Under the pieces are notes generated by a model. That model worked only from the letters and a program-made list of their open reading frames with translations. It was not told the origin of the DNA and did no database searches. 40,328 nucleotides of DNA, taken from contig DASYUH010000075.1 in NCBI GenBank assembly GCA_036001465.1, positions 1 to 40,328 of the forward strand, written 5' to 3'. The stretch's first letter is position 1, and the number at the start of each line of letters is the position of its first letter. This document shows, in pieces, positions 16,546 to 25,219 of this stretch. This DNA comes from Candidatus Polarisedimenticolia bacterium. Lineage in GTDB: Bacteria > Acidobacteriota > Polarisedimenticolia > Gp22-AA2. A program made the translations under genes and the position numbers.

Positions 16546-17520
16546 ATGACGGCCGACACCGTACGGTCAGGATCCTCCGAAGCGTGGCCTCCACTCCCGC
16601 TGGATCAGTGGGAGGAGACCTGCAACACCCTGCAGCTTTGGACGCAGATCGTCGGCAAGACGCGGCTGGCGCTCGCGCCGATGCAGAACCACTGGTGGCA
16701 GGTCGCGCTGTACGTCACGGCGCGCGGGCTCGGGACCTCTCCCATCCCTCACGGTGGGCGCAGCTTCGAGGTCGACTTCGATTTCGTCGATCATCGGCTG
16801 CTCGTCCGCACCAGCGACGGCAAGACGGAAACGCTCCCGCTCGAGCCGCGCACGGTGGCGGACTTCTACCGTCGCTATCTGGATGTGCTGCGGTCACTCG
16901 GCATCTCACCCAGGATTCGCCCGGTTCCGAACGAAGTCCCGAACCCCCTGCCGTTCCAGAAAGACGAGGTGCACCGTTCCTACGATCCCGACGCGGCCCG
17001 GCGGTTCTGGCGGGCTCTCATCCAGGCCGATCGGGTGCTGAAGGAATTCCGCGGACGGTTCCTGGGCAAGTGCAGTCCGGTTCACTTCTGGTGGGGAAGC
17101 TTCGATCTGTCGTGCACCCGGTTCTCCGGGCGGGCGGCCCCCCCGCATCCCGGGGGCCTGCCGGGCCTGGCGGACTGGGTGACGCGGGAGGCGTACTCGC
17201 ACGAGTGCATCAGCGCCGGCTTCTGGCCGGGAAACGGCGGCGGGCCGGTGCGCGAGCCGGCGTTCTACTCGTACGCCTACCCGGAGCCTCCGGGCTGCTC
17301 CCAGGCCCCGATCCGGCCGGCGGAGGCGTCCTACCATCCTGTCCTGCACGAGTGGATTCTTCCCTACGCCGCGGTGCTCCGGGCGCCCTCCCCCGACGCG
17401 CTCCTGCTCGACTTCCTCGGCAGCACCTACGGGACCGCGGCACGGCTGGGCGGCTGGGACCAGGCCGCCCTCGAGAGACGCGCGCCGCCGGGCGAGGCGC
17501 CGGGGCGCGCCGGTTCCTAG
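16546..17520 (+). CDS. DUF5996 family protein
   Basis: 324 aa, no signal peptide or membrane segment. WPPLPLDQWEETCNTLQLWT, IVGKTRLALAPMQNHWWQVA, HRLLVRTSDGKTETLPLEPR, SPVHFWWGSFDLSCTRFSGR, YSHECISAGFWPGN and EASYHPVLHEWILPY are the conserved blocks of DUF5996. Function is unknown. The 3' end overlaps the egtD stop on the other strand by 4 bp. Confidence 0.87.
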   Translation: MTADTVRSGSSEAWPPLPLDQWEETCNTLQLWTQIVGKTRLALAPMQNHWWQVALYVTARGLGTSPIPHGGRSFEVDFDFVDHRLLVRTSDGKTETLPLEPRTVADFYRRYLDVLRSLGISPRIRPVPNEVPNPLPFQKDEVHRSYDPDAARRFWRALIQADRVLKEFRGRFLGKCSPVHFWWGSFDLSCTRFSGRAAPPHPGGLPGLADWVTREAYSHECISAGFWPGNGGGPVREPAFYSYAYPEPPGCSQAPIRPAEASYHPVLHEWILPYAAVLRAPSPDALLLDFLGSTYGTAARLGGWDQAALERRAPPGEAPGRAGS

Positions 17521-18497
17521 ACGGCTTCGGCCTGGGTGAGCGCGAACCGATCGAGGGCGTCGATCCATTGCGCCCGGACGCGGAAGCCGGCGCGCTCGAG
17601 CATCGAGACGACCTCGGGCGGATCGTACTTGTAGGAGCTCTCCGTCCAGATCGTCTCCCCCTCCGCCATGGCGAAGTCCAGATCGGCCCCGCGGATCTCG
17701 ATGCGCTGCCCTCGAGCGCTGCGCAGGTGCATCTCGATGCGCGAGCGCGATTCATTCCACAGCGCGCGATGGGTGAAGCCATCGAGGTCGAAGCGACCCT
17801 GCAGCTCGCGGTTGATCCGCGACAACAGATTGAGATTGAACGCCGCGGTGACGCCGAGGGGATCGTCGTACGCCAGGAGCATGCGCCTCTCGGGCTTGAC
17901 CAGGTCGCCTCCGAGGAGGAAGCCGTCGCCGGCGTCGAGCGCCTTCCGCACGGACGCGAGGAATGTGTCGCGTCCCGGTGGATCGAAATTGCCGATGTTC
18001 GATCCGAGGAACAGCGCCAGCCTGCGACCCGGGAGGGGCCTCGCGAGGACGGACGCCTCGAGCCCGACCTCATACGTCGTCTCGTGGGTCAGGATGCGGA
18101 CGCCTTCGAAGCCTTCCAGCGCATGCCGGGCCTGGGCGAGGGCGCTTCCCGACACGTCGACCAGATGCACATCCAGCCGACCGCGGCCGGATCCGGCCGC
18201 CGCAATCAGCGCGGACAGCTTGGCGCCGCTCCCGGAACCCAGCTCGATGACCGTCGTGACGCCGGCGTTCAGGATGTCGCGACCGTGCGCTTCGAGCAGG
18301 CGCAGCTCGGCGCGCGTCAGGGGGTACCACGGCAGCCGGCAGATGGCCTCGAAGAGCGCCGAGCCCAGCTCATCGTAGAGGTAACGCGACGGGAGCTGTC
18401 GCGGATGCCGCGTCAGGTAGTCGCCCACGTCGATTGCGAACCGATCGGTCGCCCCGGGCGGGGCCATCGCGTGTCCCGGCCGCACCATCGAGCTCAT
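17517..18497 (-). CDS. egtD: L-histidine N-alpha-methyltransferase EgtD
   Basis: 326 aa. EgtD trimethylates histidine with SAM to form hercynine, the first step of ergothioneine synthesis. RQLPSRYLYDELGSALFEAI, LTRAELRLLEAHG, VIELGSGSGAKLSALIAAAG (SAM site), LFLGSNIGNFDP, DPLGVTAAFNLNLLSRINRE and IWTESSYKYDP are all family motifs. ATG at 18497 overlaps the egtB stop by 4 nt, so egtB and egtD are translated as a pair. The protein is cytosolic and of standard length. Confidence 0.96.
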   Translation of the reverse strand: MSSMVRPGHAMAPPGATDRFAIDVGDYLTRHPRQLPSRYLYDELGSALFEAICRLPWYPLTRAELRLLEAHGRDILNAGVTTVIELGSGSGAKLSALIAAAGSGRGRLDVHLVDVSGSALAQARHALEGFEGVRILTHETTYEVGLEASVLARPLPGRRLALFLGSNIGNFDPPGRDTFLASVRKALDAGDGFLLGGDLVKPERRMLLAYDDPLGVTAAFNLNLLSRINRELQGRFDLDGFTHRALWNESRSRIEMHLRSARGQRIEIRGADLDFAMAEGETIWTESSYKYDPPEVVSMLERAGFRVRAQWIDALDRFALTQAEAV

Positions 18498-19876
18498 GCG
18501 AGATCCTTCACGCATCGGAAGGCGGAATAGACGTACGGATACCGCGCCCGGAACCAGTTGCGGAACGTGGGGCGCAGCAGCTCCCGCGCCGTCGCCGAGG
18601 AGCCGCCCTTCAGGACGAAGTGGTCGCCGTCGAAGAAGTCGGCCGAGTACTCCGGATACGAGGCCCGCGGCCGGAATCCAGGAAACGGGCCGAAGGGGGT
18701 CTTCGTCCATTCCCATCCATTGCCCACGAGGTCCTCGACCCCCCAGGCGCTGCGTCCGTCGGGATGGCTGCCGACGGGCGCCGGATCCCAGGTCGTGAAG
18801 TCGAAGACGCCGTGGCGGACGTCCGGCGACGAGTCGCCCCACGGAAACGCGCGCTCGTCCCCGCCGGGTGCGCCGTACGCTGCGCGCTGGAACTCCGCCT
18901 CGGTCGGAAGCCTCGCGCCGCACCAGCGCGCATAAGCCTCCGCCTCCGCGTGCGTGACATAGACCGGCCAGGCGGGCGGAAGAGGGATCGGCTCGAACAT
19001 GCCGCGCCAGGACCAGTCTCCCGCGTGACGCTCCCAGAACAGCGGGTGCGCCACCCCCTCCCGCTGCACCCAGTTCCAGTCGTCCGGAAGCCAGAAGCGC
19101 CGCTCCCGATAGCCGCCGGCGTCGATGAATTCCATGAACGCCGCGTTGGTCACGTTGTGGCGTTCCATCGCGAAGGCGGGGACGCGCTCCACATGGTGCG
19201 GGCACTCGTTGTCCCAGGCGAAGCGCGCCGAGCGGCGATCGACTCCCAGCGTGGCGCGGCCGGGAGCGATCTCGATCCAGGTGGAAGACGGCGCCGCCCC
19301 TTCGATGAGGGGCCGATAGCCGGCAGGGGGTCGCTTCTGATCCCACGGCAGGCGATGCAGCATGTAGTGCAGCGTTTCCTGGTGCATGGCTTCGTGCTCG
19401 AGGATCACGAAGGCGGCGTCGGCTCCATCGAGCAGCGGATGACCGGGCCGGTCCAGGTCGTCATGAGTCAGGGCCTCGATCACCCGCGCGTCGGCTGCCC
19501 GCGCGAACTGCTGGACGACGGGCCGGCTCGGCCATCGCTCGCGGTCGCGCTCCGGCTCGATCGCCGGCGAGGTGTCCGTGGGAGGGTCGATGCCGCGCGC
19601 GAAGAGCGCCTCGAGCTCCGGGTCGATGCTGGCCGCTCCGAGGGCGGTCTTCGCCAGCGTGTTGAAGCTGAACGCCGGCACGTGGCCTTCGTAGAAGACG
19701 ACGGGGTGCCGGAGCGGGATCGGGTGGCTGTAGTAGGCACGCTCGTCGATCAGGAGGTCGAACAGGGCGCGGGATCGCTCTCGATTGCGGCGGTACCATG
19801 CGATGAGAGCCCCACGGTCGATGGGGCTCGAGACCTCCGGCCGGAGCGCGCGCACAGGTTGCTCACGACGCAGCAT
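18494..19876 (-). CDS. egtB: Ergothioneine synthase EgtB (hercynine C-S lyase/sulfoxide synthase step)
   Basis: 460 aa. The N-terminal DinB-like domain supplies iron ligands H51 (YYSHPIPLRHP) and H161, H165 with E167 (EHEAMHQETLHY); the C-terminal formylglycine-generating/sulfatase-modifying fold includes ARWCGARLPTEAEFQRAAYG, DLVGNGWEWTKTPFGPFPGF and RNWFRARYPYVYSAFRCVKD. It joins a thiol donor to hercynine using O2. No egtA or egtC is nearby, which suits an enzyme that takes free cysteine as in acidobacterial EgtB, but that is inference. ATG at 19876 has GGAGGG upstream. 135 bp separate it from the transporter gene upstream. Confidence 0.95.
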   Translation of the reverse strand: MLRREQPVRALRPEVSSPIDRGALIAWYRRNRERSRALFDLLIDERAYYSHPIPLRHPVVFYEGHVPAFSFNTLAKTALGAASIDPELEALFARGIDPPTDTSPAIEPERDRERWPSRPVVQQFARAADARVIEALTHDDLDRPGHPLLDGADAAFVILEHEAMHQETLHYMLHRLPWDQKRPPAGYRPLIEGAAPSSTWIEIAPGRATLGVDRRSARFAWDNECPHHVERVPAFAMERHNVTNAAFMEFIDAGGYRERRFWLPDDWNWVQREGVAHPLFWERHAGDWSWRGMFEPIPLPPAWPVYVTHAEAEAYARWCGARLPTEAEFQRAAYGAPGGDERAFPWGDSSPDVRHGVFDFTTWDPAPVGSHPDGRSAWGVEDLVGNGWEWTKTPFGPFPGFRPRASYPEYSADFFDGDHFVLKGGSSATARELLRPTFRNWFRARYPYVYSAFRCVKDLA

Positions 19877-20011
19877 CGGGCAAACCCTCCCGCCGGCGGT
19901 TCGTGGATCATGCCAACACGTCGCTGGGTGACGTCAGAAGAGTACCATCGAGTGGACGGGGAGGAAAGGACGAACTTTCGGCCGGCCGGGCCTTCCGGGC
20001 CTCTCCGGGCG

Positions 20012-21520
20012 TCACGAATCGGGCCGAAGGCGAAGCCCCTTGGGAATCAGCACCCTGCCCAGAAGCTCGAACAGCGCCTGGACCATGAGGGCCAGGAGCG
20101 CCGCGGGGATGGCGCCTTCGAGGATCAGGCTCAGGTCGTCGAGGCGGATGCCGGTCAGGATCGGCTGACCCAGCCCTCCCGCGCCAATCAGGGCGCCGAG
20201 GGTGGCGGTGCCGACGTTGATCACGGCCGAGGTCTGGATGCCGGCGAGGATCGAGGGCGCCGCGAGCGGAAGCTCCACTTTCCACAATCGCGCGGTGGAC
20301 GAGAGCCCCAGGACGTCCGCCGATTCGAGCAGCGACGCGGGGATGCCGGTCAGGCCGGACACGGTGTTCCTGACGATCGGAAGAACGCTGTAGAGAAACA
20401 GCGCGGCCACCGCCGGGGCGGTGCCGATGCCGAGCAGCGGAATCATGAAGACGAGGAGCGCCAGGGAGGGAATGGTCTGGACGATGCCGGCCAGGGCCAG
20501 GATGGCCGCGCCCAGGCGCCGGCGGCGCGCCGCCGCGATCCCGAGAGGTATCGCGACGACGATGGCGGCGCTCAAGGACGCCAGCACCAGAGCCAGGTGC
20601 TCGACGACGTACCGGCCGACTCTCCGGCCCCGCCTCTCCGAGACCCTTTCCCCTTCGATGCGGAGCGTCGTGGCCAGGAAGTCGGACGCCGCGGCGCGCT
20701 CGGAGACGTGTTCCAGCTTGACGCGCGCATTGAGCCTTTGCATCTCGTCCACCGCGATGCGCCCCTGGAGAGCGCGGAGAGCGGCCACGGTCGACGGCAC
20801 GCGCCGCAGGAGGTCGGATCGATAGAGCAGCACGGCGCGATAGTTGGGGAAATGCCCCAGGTCGTCCGCGAGGACCTCGAGCCGGTAATACGGGATTTCG
20901 GCGTCCGTCGTATACAGGTCCGTGGCGTCGATGTCGCCGGCCGCCAGCGCGCGGTAGGCCACGTCGTGATCGAGCTGTCTCACGTCGGTCTGGGGAAGGC
21001 GGTACCGCGTCTTGAGCCTCGGCCAGCCGTCGCCGCGATGCAGAAATTCCTCGCTGAAGCCGAGCCGGAGCCCCGGGTGGGCGCGCAGGTCGGAGATCCG
21101 CGTCACGTTCAACCGGACGGCGTCCGCCTTCCTCATCCCCAGGGCGTAGCTGTCCTCGAACCCCAGGGAGCCGGTCATTCCAACGCCCAGGCGGGCGAGC
21201 GCGGCGCGCAGGGAGTCGTCGCTTCCGTCCCCCGGCATGTTCTTCACGATGTCTTCGCGGATCGTCCCGGTGTACTCCGGATACAGATCGATCTCCCCCG
21301 CCAGGAGCGCGTGCCAGAGGACCTGGGTGCCGCCGAGCTGCGCGCGATGCTCGGCAGGCGCGCCGGTGCTGCGCACCAGCTGGGTGACGATCTCGCCGAG
21401 CACGACCGATTCGGTGAACTTCTTGGACCCCACTCGCACCTGATCCGGCGCCGTGCGGCAGGACACGCCCGTCGCCCCCGCGAGCAGCACCAGGAGCACA
21501 ACGCGGCGCCGGACCCTCAT
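20012..21520 (-). CDS. ABC importer: lipoprotein substrate-binding domain fused to permease (OpuB/EgtU-like)
   Basis: 502 aa. The N-terminus VLLVLLAGATGVSCR is a signal sequence with a lipobox-like cysteine. Residues 28-290 form an OpuAC/ProX-type substrate-binding domain (VRVGSKKFTESVVLGEIVTQ, LGGTQVLWHALLAGEIDLYP, EYTGTI, DLYTTDAEIPYY). Residues 300-495 are a permease with about six segments (LALVLASLSAAIVVAIPLGI, GIVQTIPSLALLVFMIPLLG, IGAGGLGQPILTGI). This fused design occurs in betaine/choline transporters and in EgtU ergothioneine importers, though EgtU has the permease first. Here it lies next to egtB/egtD on the same strand. Substrate could be betaine, choline, or ergothioneine/hercynine. 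Coupled to the ATPase by a 4-nt overlap. Confidence 0.9.
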   Translation of the reverse strand: MRVRRRVVLLVLLAGATGVSCRTAPDQVRVGSKKFTESVVLGEIVTQLVRSTGAPAEHRAQLGGTQVLWHALLAGEIDLYPEYTGTIREDIVKNMPGDGSDDSLRAALARLGVGMTGSLGFEDSYALGMRKADAVRLNVTRISDLRAHPGLRLGFSEEFLHRGDGWPRLKTRYRLPQTDVRQLDHDVAYRALAAGDIDATDLYTTDAEIPYYRLEVLADDLGHFPNYRAVLLYRSDLLRRVPSTVAALRALQGRIAVDEMQRLNARVKLEHVSERAAASDFLATTLRIEGERVSERRGRRVGRYVVEHLALVLASLSAAIVVAIPLGIAAARRRRLGAAILALAGIVQTIPSLALLVFMIPLLGIGTAPAVAALFLYSVLPIVRNTVSGLTGIPASLLESADVLGLSSTARLWKVELPLAAPSILAGIQTSAVINVGTATLGALIGAGGLGQPILTGIRLDDLSLILEGAIPAALLALMVQALFELLGRVLIPKGLRLRPDS

Positions 21521-22275
21521 CCGCGTGCCCCGGGCCGGCTCTGGGCGCTGATGAACCGGGTGACGAACGGGTCGGCGGGCCGCTCGACGAGATCGCGCAG
21601 GCGACCCTGCTGGACGACGCGTCCGTCCCGCAGGAGAACGATCCGGTCGGCGAAGAACTCGGCCTCGGCGAGATCGTGCGTGACGAGCACGACCGTCTGT
21701 CCCAGCGCCTTGAAGATCTCCCGGAGGTCCGCCCTCAGCTCGGCTCGAATCATGGGGTCGAGCGCGCCGAGCGGCTCGTCGAGGAGGAGCAGCTCGGGCC
21801 CGAGCATCAGCGCCCGCATGAGGCTGACACGCTGGCGCTGCCCGCCCGAGAGCTGCACGGGAAAGCGGGCCATCCCGTCGCGCGGAAAGTGCGTCAGGGC
21901 GCACAACGCCTCGATCCGATCCTCGATGCTCCGCGCGTCCCAGCCGAAGTACCGGGCGGCGAGCGTCACGTTGGCGCCCGCCGTCAGGTGCGGAAAGAGC
22001 CCGCCCTCCTGGATCACGTATCCCAGGCGCCGCCGCAGAGGTCCTATCGTCAGCGGAGAGAGGGCCCGGCCCCACAGCAGCACCTCGCCCGCGCTCGGCC
22101 GGGAGAGGCCGGTCAGAAGGCGCAGCAGCGTCGACTTACCGGAGCCGCTGGGACCGAGCAGGACATGGACGCCGACACCCAGCGCCAGGGTCGTCGGCTT
22201 CAGGGCCTCGAGGGGACCGAAGCGCTTCGCGACATCGCGCAGCTCGATGATCGGGGAGTCGAAGGGCGAAGTCAC
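21517..22275 (-). CDS. ABC transporter ATPase of the OpuB/EgtV-like importer
   Basis: About 252 aa. Walker [11 protein letters not shown]-loop YVIQEGGLFPHLT, signature LSGGQRQR, Walker B LLLDEPLGALDP and H-loop VTHDLAEAEFFADR identify the ATPase, which energises the fused binding-protein/permease. It resembles ProV/OpuBA but lacks the C-terminal CBS domains. The start is uncertain: GTG at 22273-22275 is used here, since the conserved region IIELRDVAKRFGPLEALKPT begins about 7 residues later; a further GTG near 22309 is possible. Confidence 0.88.
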   Translation of the reverse strand: MTSPFDSPIIELRDVAKRFGPLEALKPTTLALGVGVHVLLGPSGSGKSTLLRLLTGLSRPSAGEVLLWGRALSPLTIGPLRRRLGYVIQEGGLFPHLTAGANVTLAARYFGWDARSIEDRIEALCALTHFPRDGMARFPVQLSGGQRQRVSLMRALMLGPELLLLDEPLGALDPMIRAELRADLREIFKALGQTVVLVTHDLAEAEFFADRIVLLRDGRVVQQGRLRDLVERPADPFVTRFISAQSRPGARG

Positions 22276-22404
22276 ATGCCTCTGATCCGTGACGAGGTCA
22301 CCTCTCACACAAAGAGCCGCGGTCCGCTTCCTGCCGACGCTGAGATCAGAAGTCTCACGATACCATAAGGAAACTGCGTCCTGGGAGCGCCCGACCTCGG
22401 CGCG

Positions 22405-22433
22405 TTGACAGGTCCCGGCGGATGCAATAGCAT
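22405..22433 (+). promoter_or_regulatory. Promoter of the SRP RNA (and perhaps dnaX)
   Basis: TTGACA (22405-22410), a perfect -35, is followed after exactly 17 bp by TAGCAT (22428-22433), a 4-of-6 -10. Transcription would start near 22440, about 35 nt before the first SRP RNA stem base. Confidence 0.65.
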
Positions 22434-22475
22434 CGGCCCGCATCGGCGATAGCTTGCTGACGCGGAGCGGTGCAC

Positions 22476-22610
22476 GAGGCCGGCGTGACGGCCGGTTCGA
22501 GCCCCGCGCGATGCGAACCGCCAAACCCGGTCAGGCCCGGAAGGGAGCAGCCGTCAGGAGGACCTCGCAGGCGCCGCGGGTCCGCTTGAACCGGCCCTCA
22601 GGCCGGCCTC
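22476..22610 (+). ncRNA. ffs: Signal recognition particle RNA, small bacterial type (4.5S)
   Basis: The universally conserved domain IV core is present, GGTCAGGCCCGGAAGGGAGC then AGCC, which binds Ffh. The long helix is closed by complementary ends: GAGGCCGGC (22476-22484) with GCCGGCCTC (22602-22610) and GGCCGGTTC with GAACCGGCC, with a few mismatches. Helix ends place the RNA at about 135 nt; the mature 5' end could be a little downstream. SRP RNA targets membrane proteins to the translocon. It lies just before dnaX-ybaB-recR, a conserved arrangement. Confidence 0.92.
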
Positions 22611-22629
22611 CTTTCGACCAGAGACCCCA

Positions 22630-24330
22630 TTGAGCTACCAGGTCCTCGCCCGGAAATACCGGCCCCAGACGTTCGAGGAGGTGGTCGGCCAGAAGCCGAT
22701 CGTCACCACCCTCCAGAACGCCGTGTCGAACCGGCGCATCCATCACGCCTACCTGTTCTCGGGACTGCGGGGCGTCGGCAAGACCACGGTCGCCCGCCTG
22801 CTCGCCAAGGCGCTGAACTGCGCCGAGGGCCCGACTCCGACCCCCTGCAACGCCTGCGCCTCGTGCCGGGAGATCGCCGAGTGCCGCGCCATGGACGTCC
22901 TGGAGATCGACGGCGCCAGCAACCGGGGCATCGACGCGGTGCGCGAGCTGCGCGAGACGGTGCGCTACGCGCCGGCCCGCGACCGCTACAAGATCTACAT
23001 CATCGACGAAGTGCACATGCTGACGACGGAGGCGTGGAACGCCCTCTTGAAGACGCTGGAGGAGCCGCCGCCGCACGTCCTGTTCGTCTTCGCCACCACC
23101 GACTATCGCAAGCTCCCGCTGACCATCCTGTCCCGCTGCCAGCACTTCGAGTTCAAGAAGATCGGAACGGCGGAGATGGCGGCGCACCTGGCGCGCATGG
23201 CCGAGGGGGAGAAGGTGTCGGTGCCGCAGGGCGTGCTCGACCTGGTGGCGCGCCTGGCGGAGGGCTCGCTGCGCGACGCGCAGAGCGCCCTCGACCAGGT
23301 CATCGCCTTCTCGGGGGCGACGGTCACCGACGAACAGGCGCGGACGATCCTCGGCGTGATCGATCACGACCTGATCACCGGCTTCTACCAGGCGGTGCGG
23401 GCGCGGGACTACTCCCGCCTGGTGGGCCTCGTCGAGACGGTGTTCGAGAAGGGGTACCTCCCCACGCAGTTCCTCGAGGACCTGATGGCGCACGGCCGGG
23501 ACCTCCTGCTCGTGAGCGTGGTCCCCGACGCGGAGCGCCACGTCCAGGGGGGGGCCGACGAGGTGAAGAGGCTCAGGACGGAGGCCGCCGCGTGGAGCGA
23601 GGACGAGCTCCTGCGCCTGCTCGAGCTGATGACCCGCGAGGAGTACCGCGTCAAGAACTCGGGCCACCCCCGCTTCCTCCTGGAGGCGCTGGCGATCAAG
23701 CTGGCGCGCCTGGCCGACCTGACTCCGATCGAGGACCTCATCGCGCGGACCGGCAGCACGCCGGACGGCCCGGACAAGGACGAGGCCGGCGAGCCGGCGC
23801 GGCCGCCGCGCGCGACGCCTCACGGCGGGGCGCACAAGACCGGCGCGGCGGCGGAACCGGGAACGGTGACCGCGTTCGCCACGCTGCCGGCGCCGGCGAC
23901 CGACGTGATCGCCCCGACGCGCCCGGAGGCCGGGGGGCGCGACCAGGCGACGGTGGAGTCGATCCTGAAGCGTGTGCACCAGGAGCGCGGCGCTTTAGGG
24001 GGATTTCTCGAGGAGGCCTCCTGGATCGAGATCGAGGGGGACCGGCTGGTCATCGCCTTCAACGAGAAGCACGCCTTCTTCCGGGAGAAGGTCGAGGCCC
24101 GGGAGAGCCTCGACTGCCTGCGGCGCGTGGCGCGCGAGGTCTCCGGCAGCGACCTGGCGATCCGGGTGACCGTGGCCGCGCCCGGCACGGGCGCCGGTAG
24201 GGCCCCGACGCCCGCCGAGACGGCGGAGGCGCAGAAGCAGCGGCTGCGCGAGGCGGCCGAGAGGACGCCTCTGGTGCGGACGCTCCTCGACGCCTTCAGC
24301 GGCCAGATCGTGGACGTGGAGCAGGCCTGA
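22630..24330 (+). CDS. dnaX: DNA polymerase III subunit gamma/tau
   Basis: 566 aa. MSYQVLARKYRPQTFEEVVG is the standard DnaX N-terminus, so TTG at 22630 is taken as start. Walker A is GLRGVGKTT (45-53), zinc ligands are C64, C73, C76, C79, Walker B/DEAD-like box is IIDEVHMLTTEAWNALLKTL, and sensor 1 is FATTDYRKLPLTILSRCQHF. DnaX is the clamp-loader ATPase of the replisome. The region after about 375 is a low-complexity linker rich in A, G and T, leading to a tau-like C-terminal domain. No frameshift signal (A-rich slippery run) was noticed for making gamma. Confidence 0.96.
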   Translation: MSYQVLARKYRPQTFEEVVGQKPIVTTLQNAVSNRRIHHAYLFSGLRGVGKTTVARLLAKALNCAEGPTPTPCNACASCREIAECRAMDVLEIDGASNRGIDAVRELRETVRYAPARDRYKIYIIDEVHMLTTEAWNALLKTLEEPPPHVLFVFATTDYRKLPLTILSRCQHFEFKKIGTAEMAAHLARMAEGEKVSVPQGVLDLVARLAEGSLRDAQSALDQVIAFSGATVTDEQARTILGVIDHDLITGFYQAVRARDYSRLVGLVETVFEKGYLPTQFLEDLMAHGRDLLLVSVVPDAERHVQGGADEVKRLRTEAAAWSEDELLRLLELMTREEYRVKNSGHPRFLLEALAIKLARLADLTPIEDLIARTGSTPDGPDKDEAGEPARPPRATPHGGAHKTGAAAEPGTVTAFATLPAPATDVIAPTRPEAGGRDQATVESILKRVHQERGALGGFLEEASWIEIEGDRLVIAFNEKHAFFREKVEARESLDCLRRVAREVSGSDLAIRVTVAAPGTGAGRAPTPAETAEAQKQRLREAAERTPLVRTLLDAFSGQIVDVEQA

Positions 24331-24336
24331 GACGAC

Positions 24337-24621
24337 ATGGACATCAAGGCCCTGATGAAGCAGGCGCAGCAGATGCAGGCGAAGCTCCAGAAGGAGGTCG
24401 CCGAGCTGAAGGTCGAGGCCTCGGCGGGGGGCGGCATGGTCACCGTGAGCATGGCGGGGAACCACGAGCTGCTCTCCGTGCGGATCGCCCCCGAGGTCGT
24501 CAAGTCCCAGGACGCGGAGATGCTCGAGGACCTGGTGCGCGCCGCGATCAACGAGGCCAACCGGAAGATCGAAGCGGCGATGGCCGAGAAGGTCGGCTCC
24601 CTCCGCGTGCCCGGGTTCTGA
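24337..24621 (+). CDS. ybaB: Nucleoid-associated protein, YbaB/EbfC family
   Basis: 94 aa. [20 protein letters not shown] and [38 protein letters not shown] are the conserved YbaB/EbfC stretches. The dimer binds DNA non-specifically. It sits 6 nt after dnaX and 4 nt before recR, in the widely conserved dnaX-ybaB-recR operon. Confidence 0.96.
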   Translation: MDIKALMKQAQQMQAKLQKEVAELKVEASAGGGMVTVSMAGNHELLSVRIAPEVVKSQDAEMLEDLVRAAINEANRKIEAAMAEKVGSLRVPGF

Positions 24622-24625
24622 GGCG

Positions 24626-25219
24626 ATGCGGTTCGCCCCGCCCCTCGAGCGCCTGATCGAGGCCTTCCGCAAGCTCCCGGGGATCGGCGCCAAGTCGGCG
24701 CAGCGCCTCGCCTTCCACGTCCTGCGCGGCAGCCGTCAGGAGGCCCAGGCGCTCGCGACCGCCCTGCTCGAGGTCAAGGACACGATCCGGCTCTGCGCCA
24801 CCTGCTTCAACATCACCGACACCGACCCCTGCGCGATCTGCGCCGATGACGACCGGGACAGGAGCCAGATCTGCGTGGTCGAGGAGCCGCATAACCTGGT
24901 CACCATCGAGAAGTCGGGCTTCCGCGGCCTGTACCACGTGCTGCACGGATCGATCGCCCCTCTGCGGGGGATCGGCCCCGACGATCTCAAGATCGCCCCG
25001 CTTCTCGAGCGCCTGCGCGACGGCAGGGTGAAGGAGGTCATCCTCGCGACCAACCCGAACGTCGAGGGGGAGGCGACGGCGGTCTACCTGTCGCGCCTTC
25101 TCAAGCCCCTGGGGGTGCGCGCCACGCGCATCGCGCTGGGGCTGCCGGTCGGCAGCGAGCTCGAGTACGCCGACGAGGTCACGGTCGGCAAGGCGCTCGA
25201 AGGCCGGCGGGAGATCTGA
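24626..25219 (+). CDS. recR: Recombination mediator RecR
   Basis: 197 aa. Helix-hairpin-helix [17 protein letters not shown], a zinc finger with C57, C60, C69 and C72, the TOPRIM domain ([38 protein letters not shown]) and the Walker-like C-terminal block ([20 protein letters not shown]) are all present. RecR acts with RecF/RecO to load RecA at gaps. Its stop overlaps the next ATG. Confidence 0.97.
   Translation: MRFAPPLERLIEAFRKLPGIGAKSAQRLAFHVLRGSRQEAQALATALLEVKDTIRLCATCFNITDTDPCAICADDDRDRSQICVVEEPHNLVTIEKSGFRGLYHVLHGSIAPLRGIGPDDLKIAPLLERLRDGRVKEVILATNPNVEGEATAVYLSRLLKPLGVRATRIALGLPVGSELEYADEVTVGKALEGRREI

Noticed and set aside
22440-22530. T-loop-like GGTTCGAGCCC suggesting a tRNA
   Set aside because: The bases pair with the 3' half of the SRP RNA helix and no acceptor or anticodon arm can be formed.
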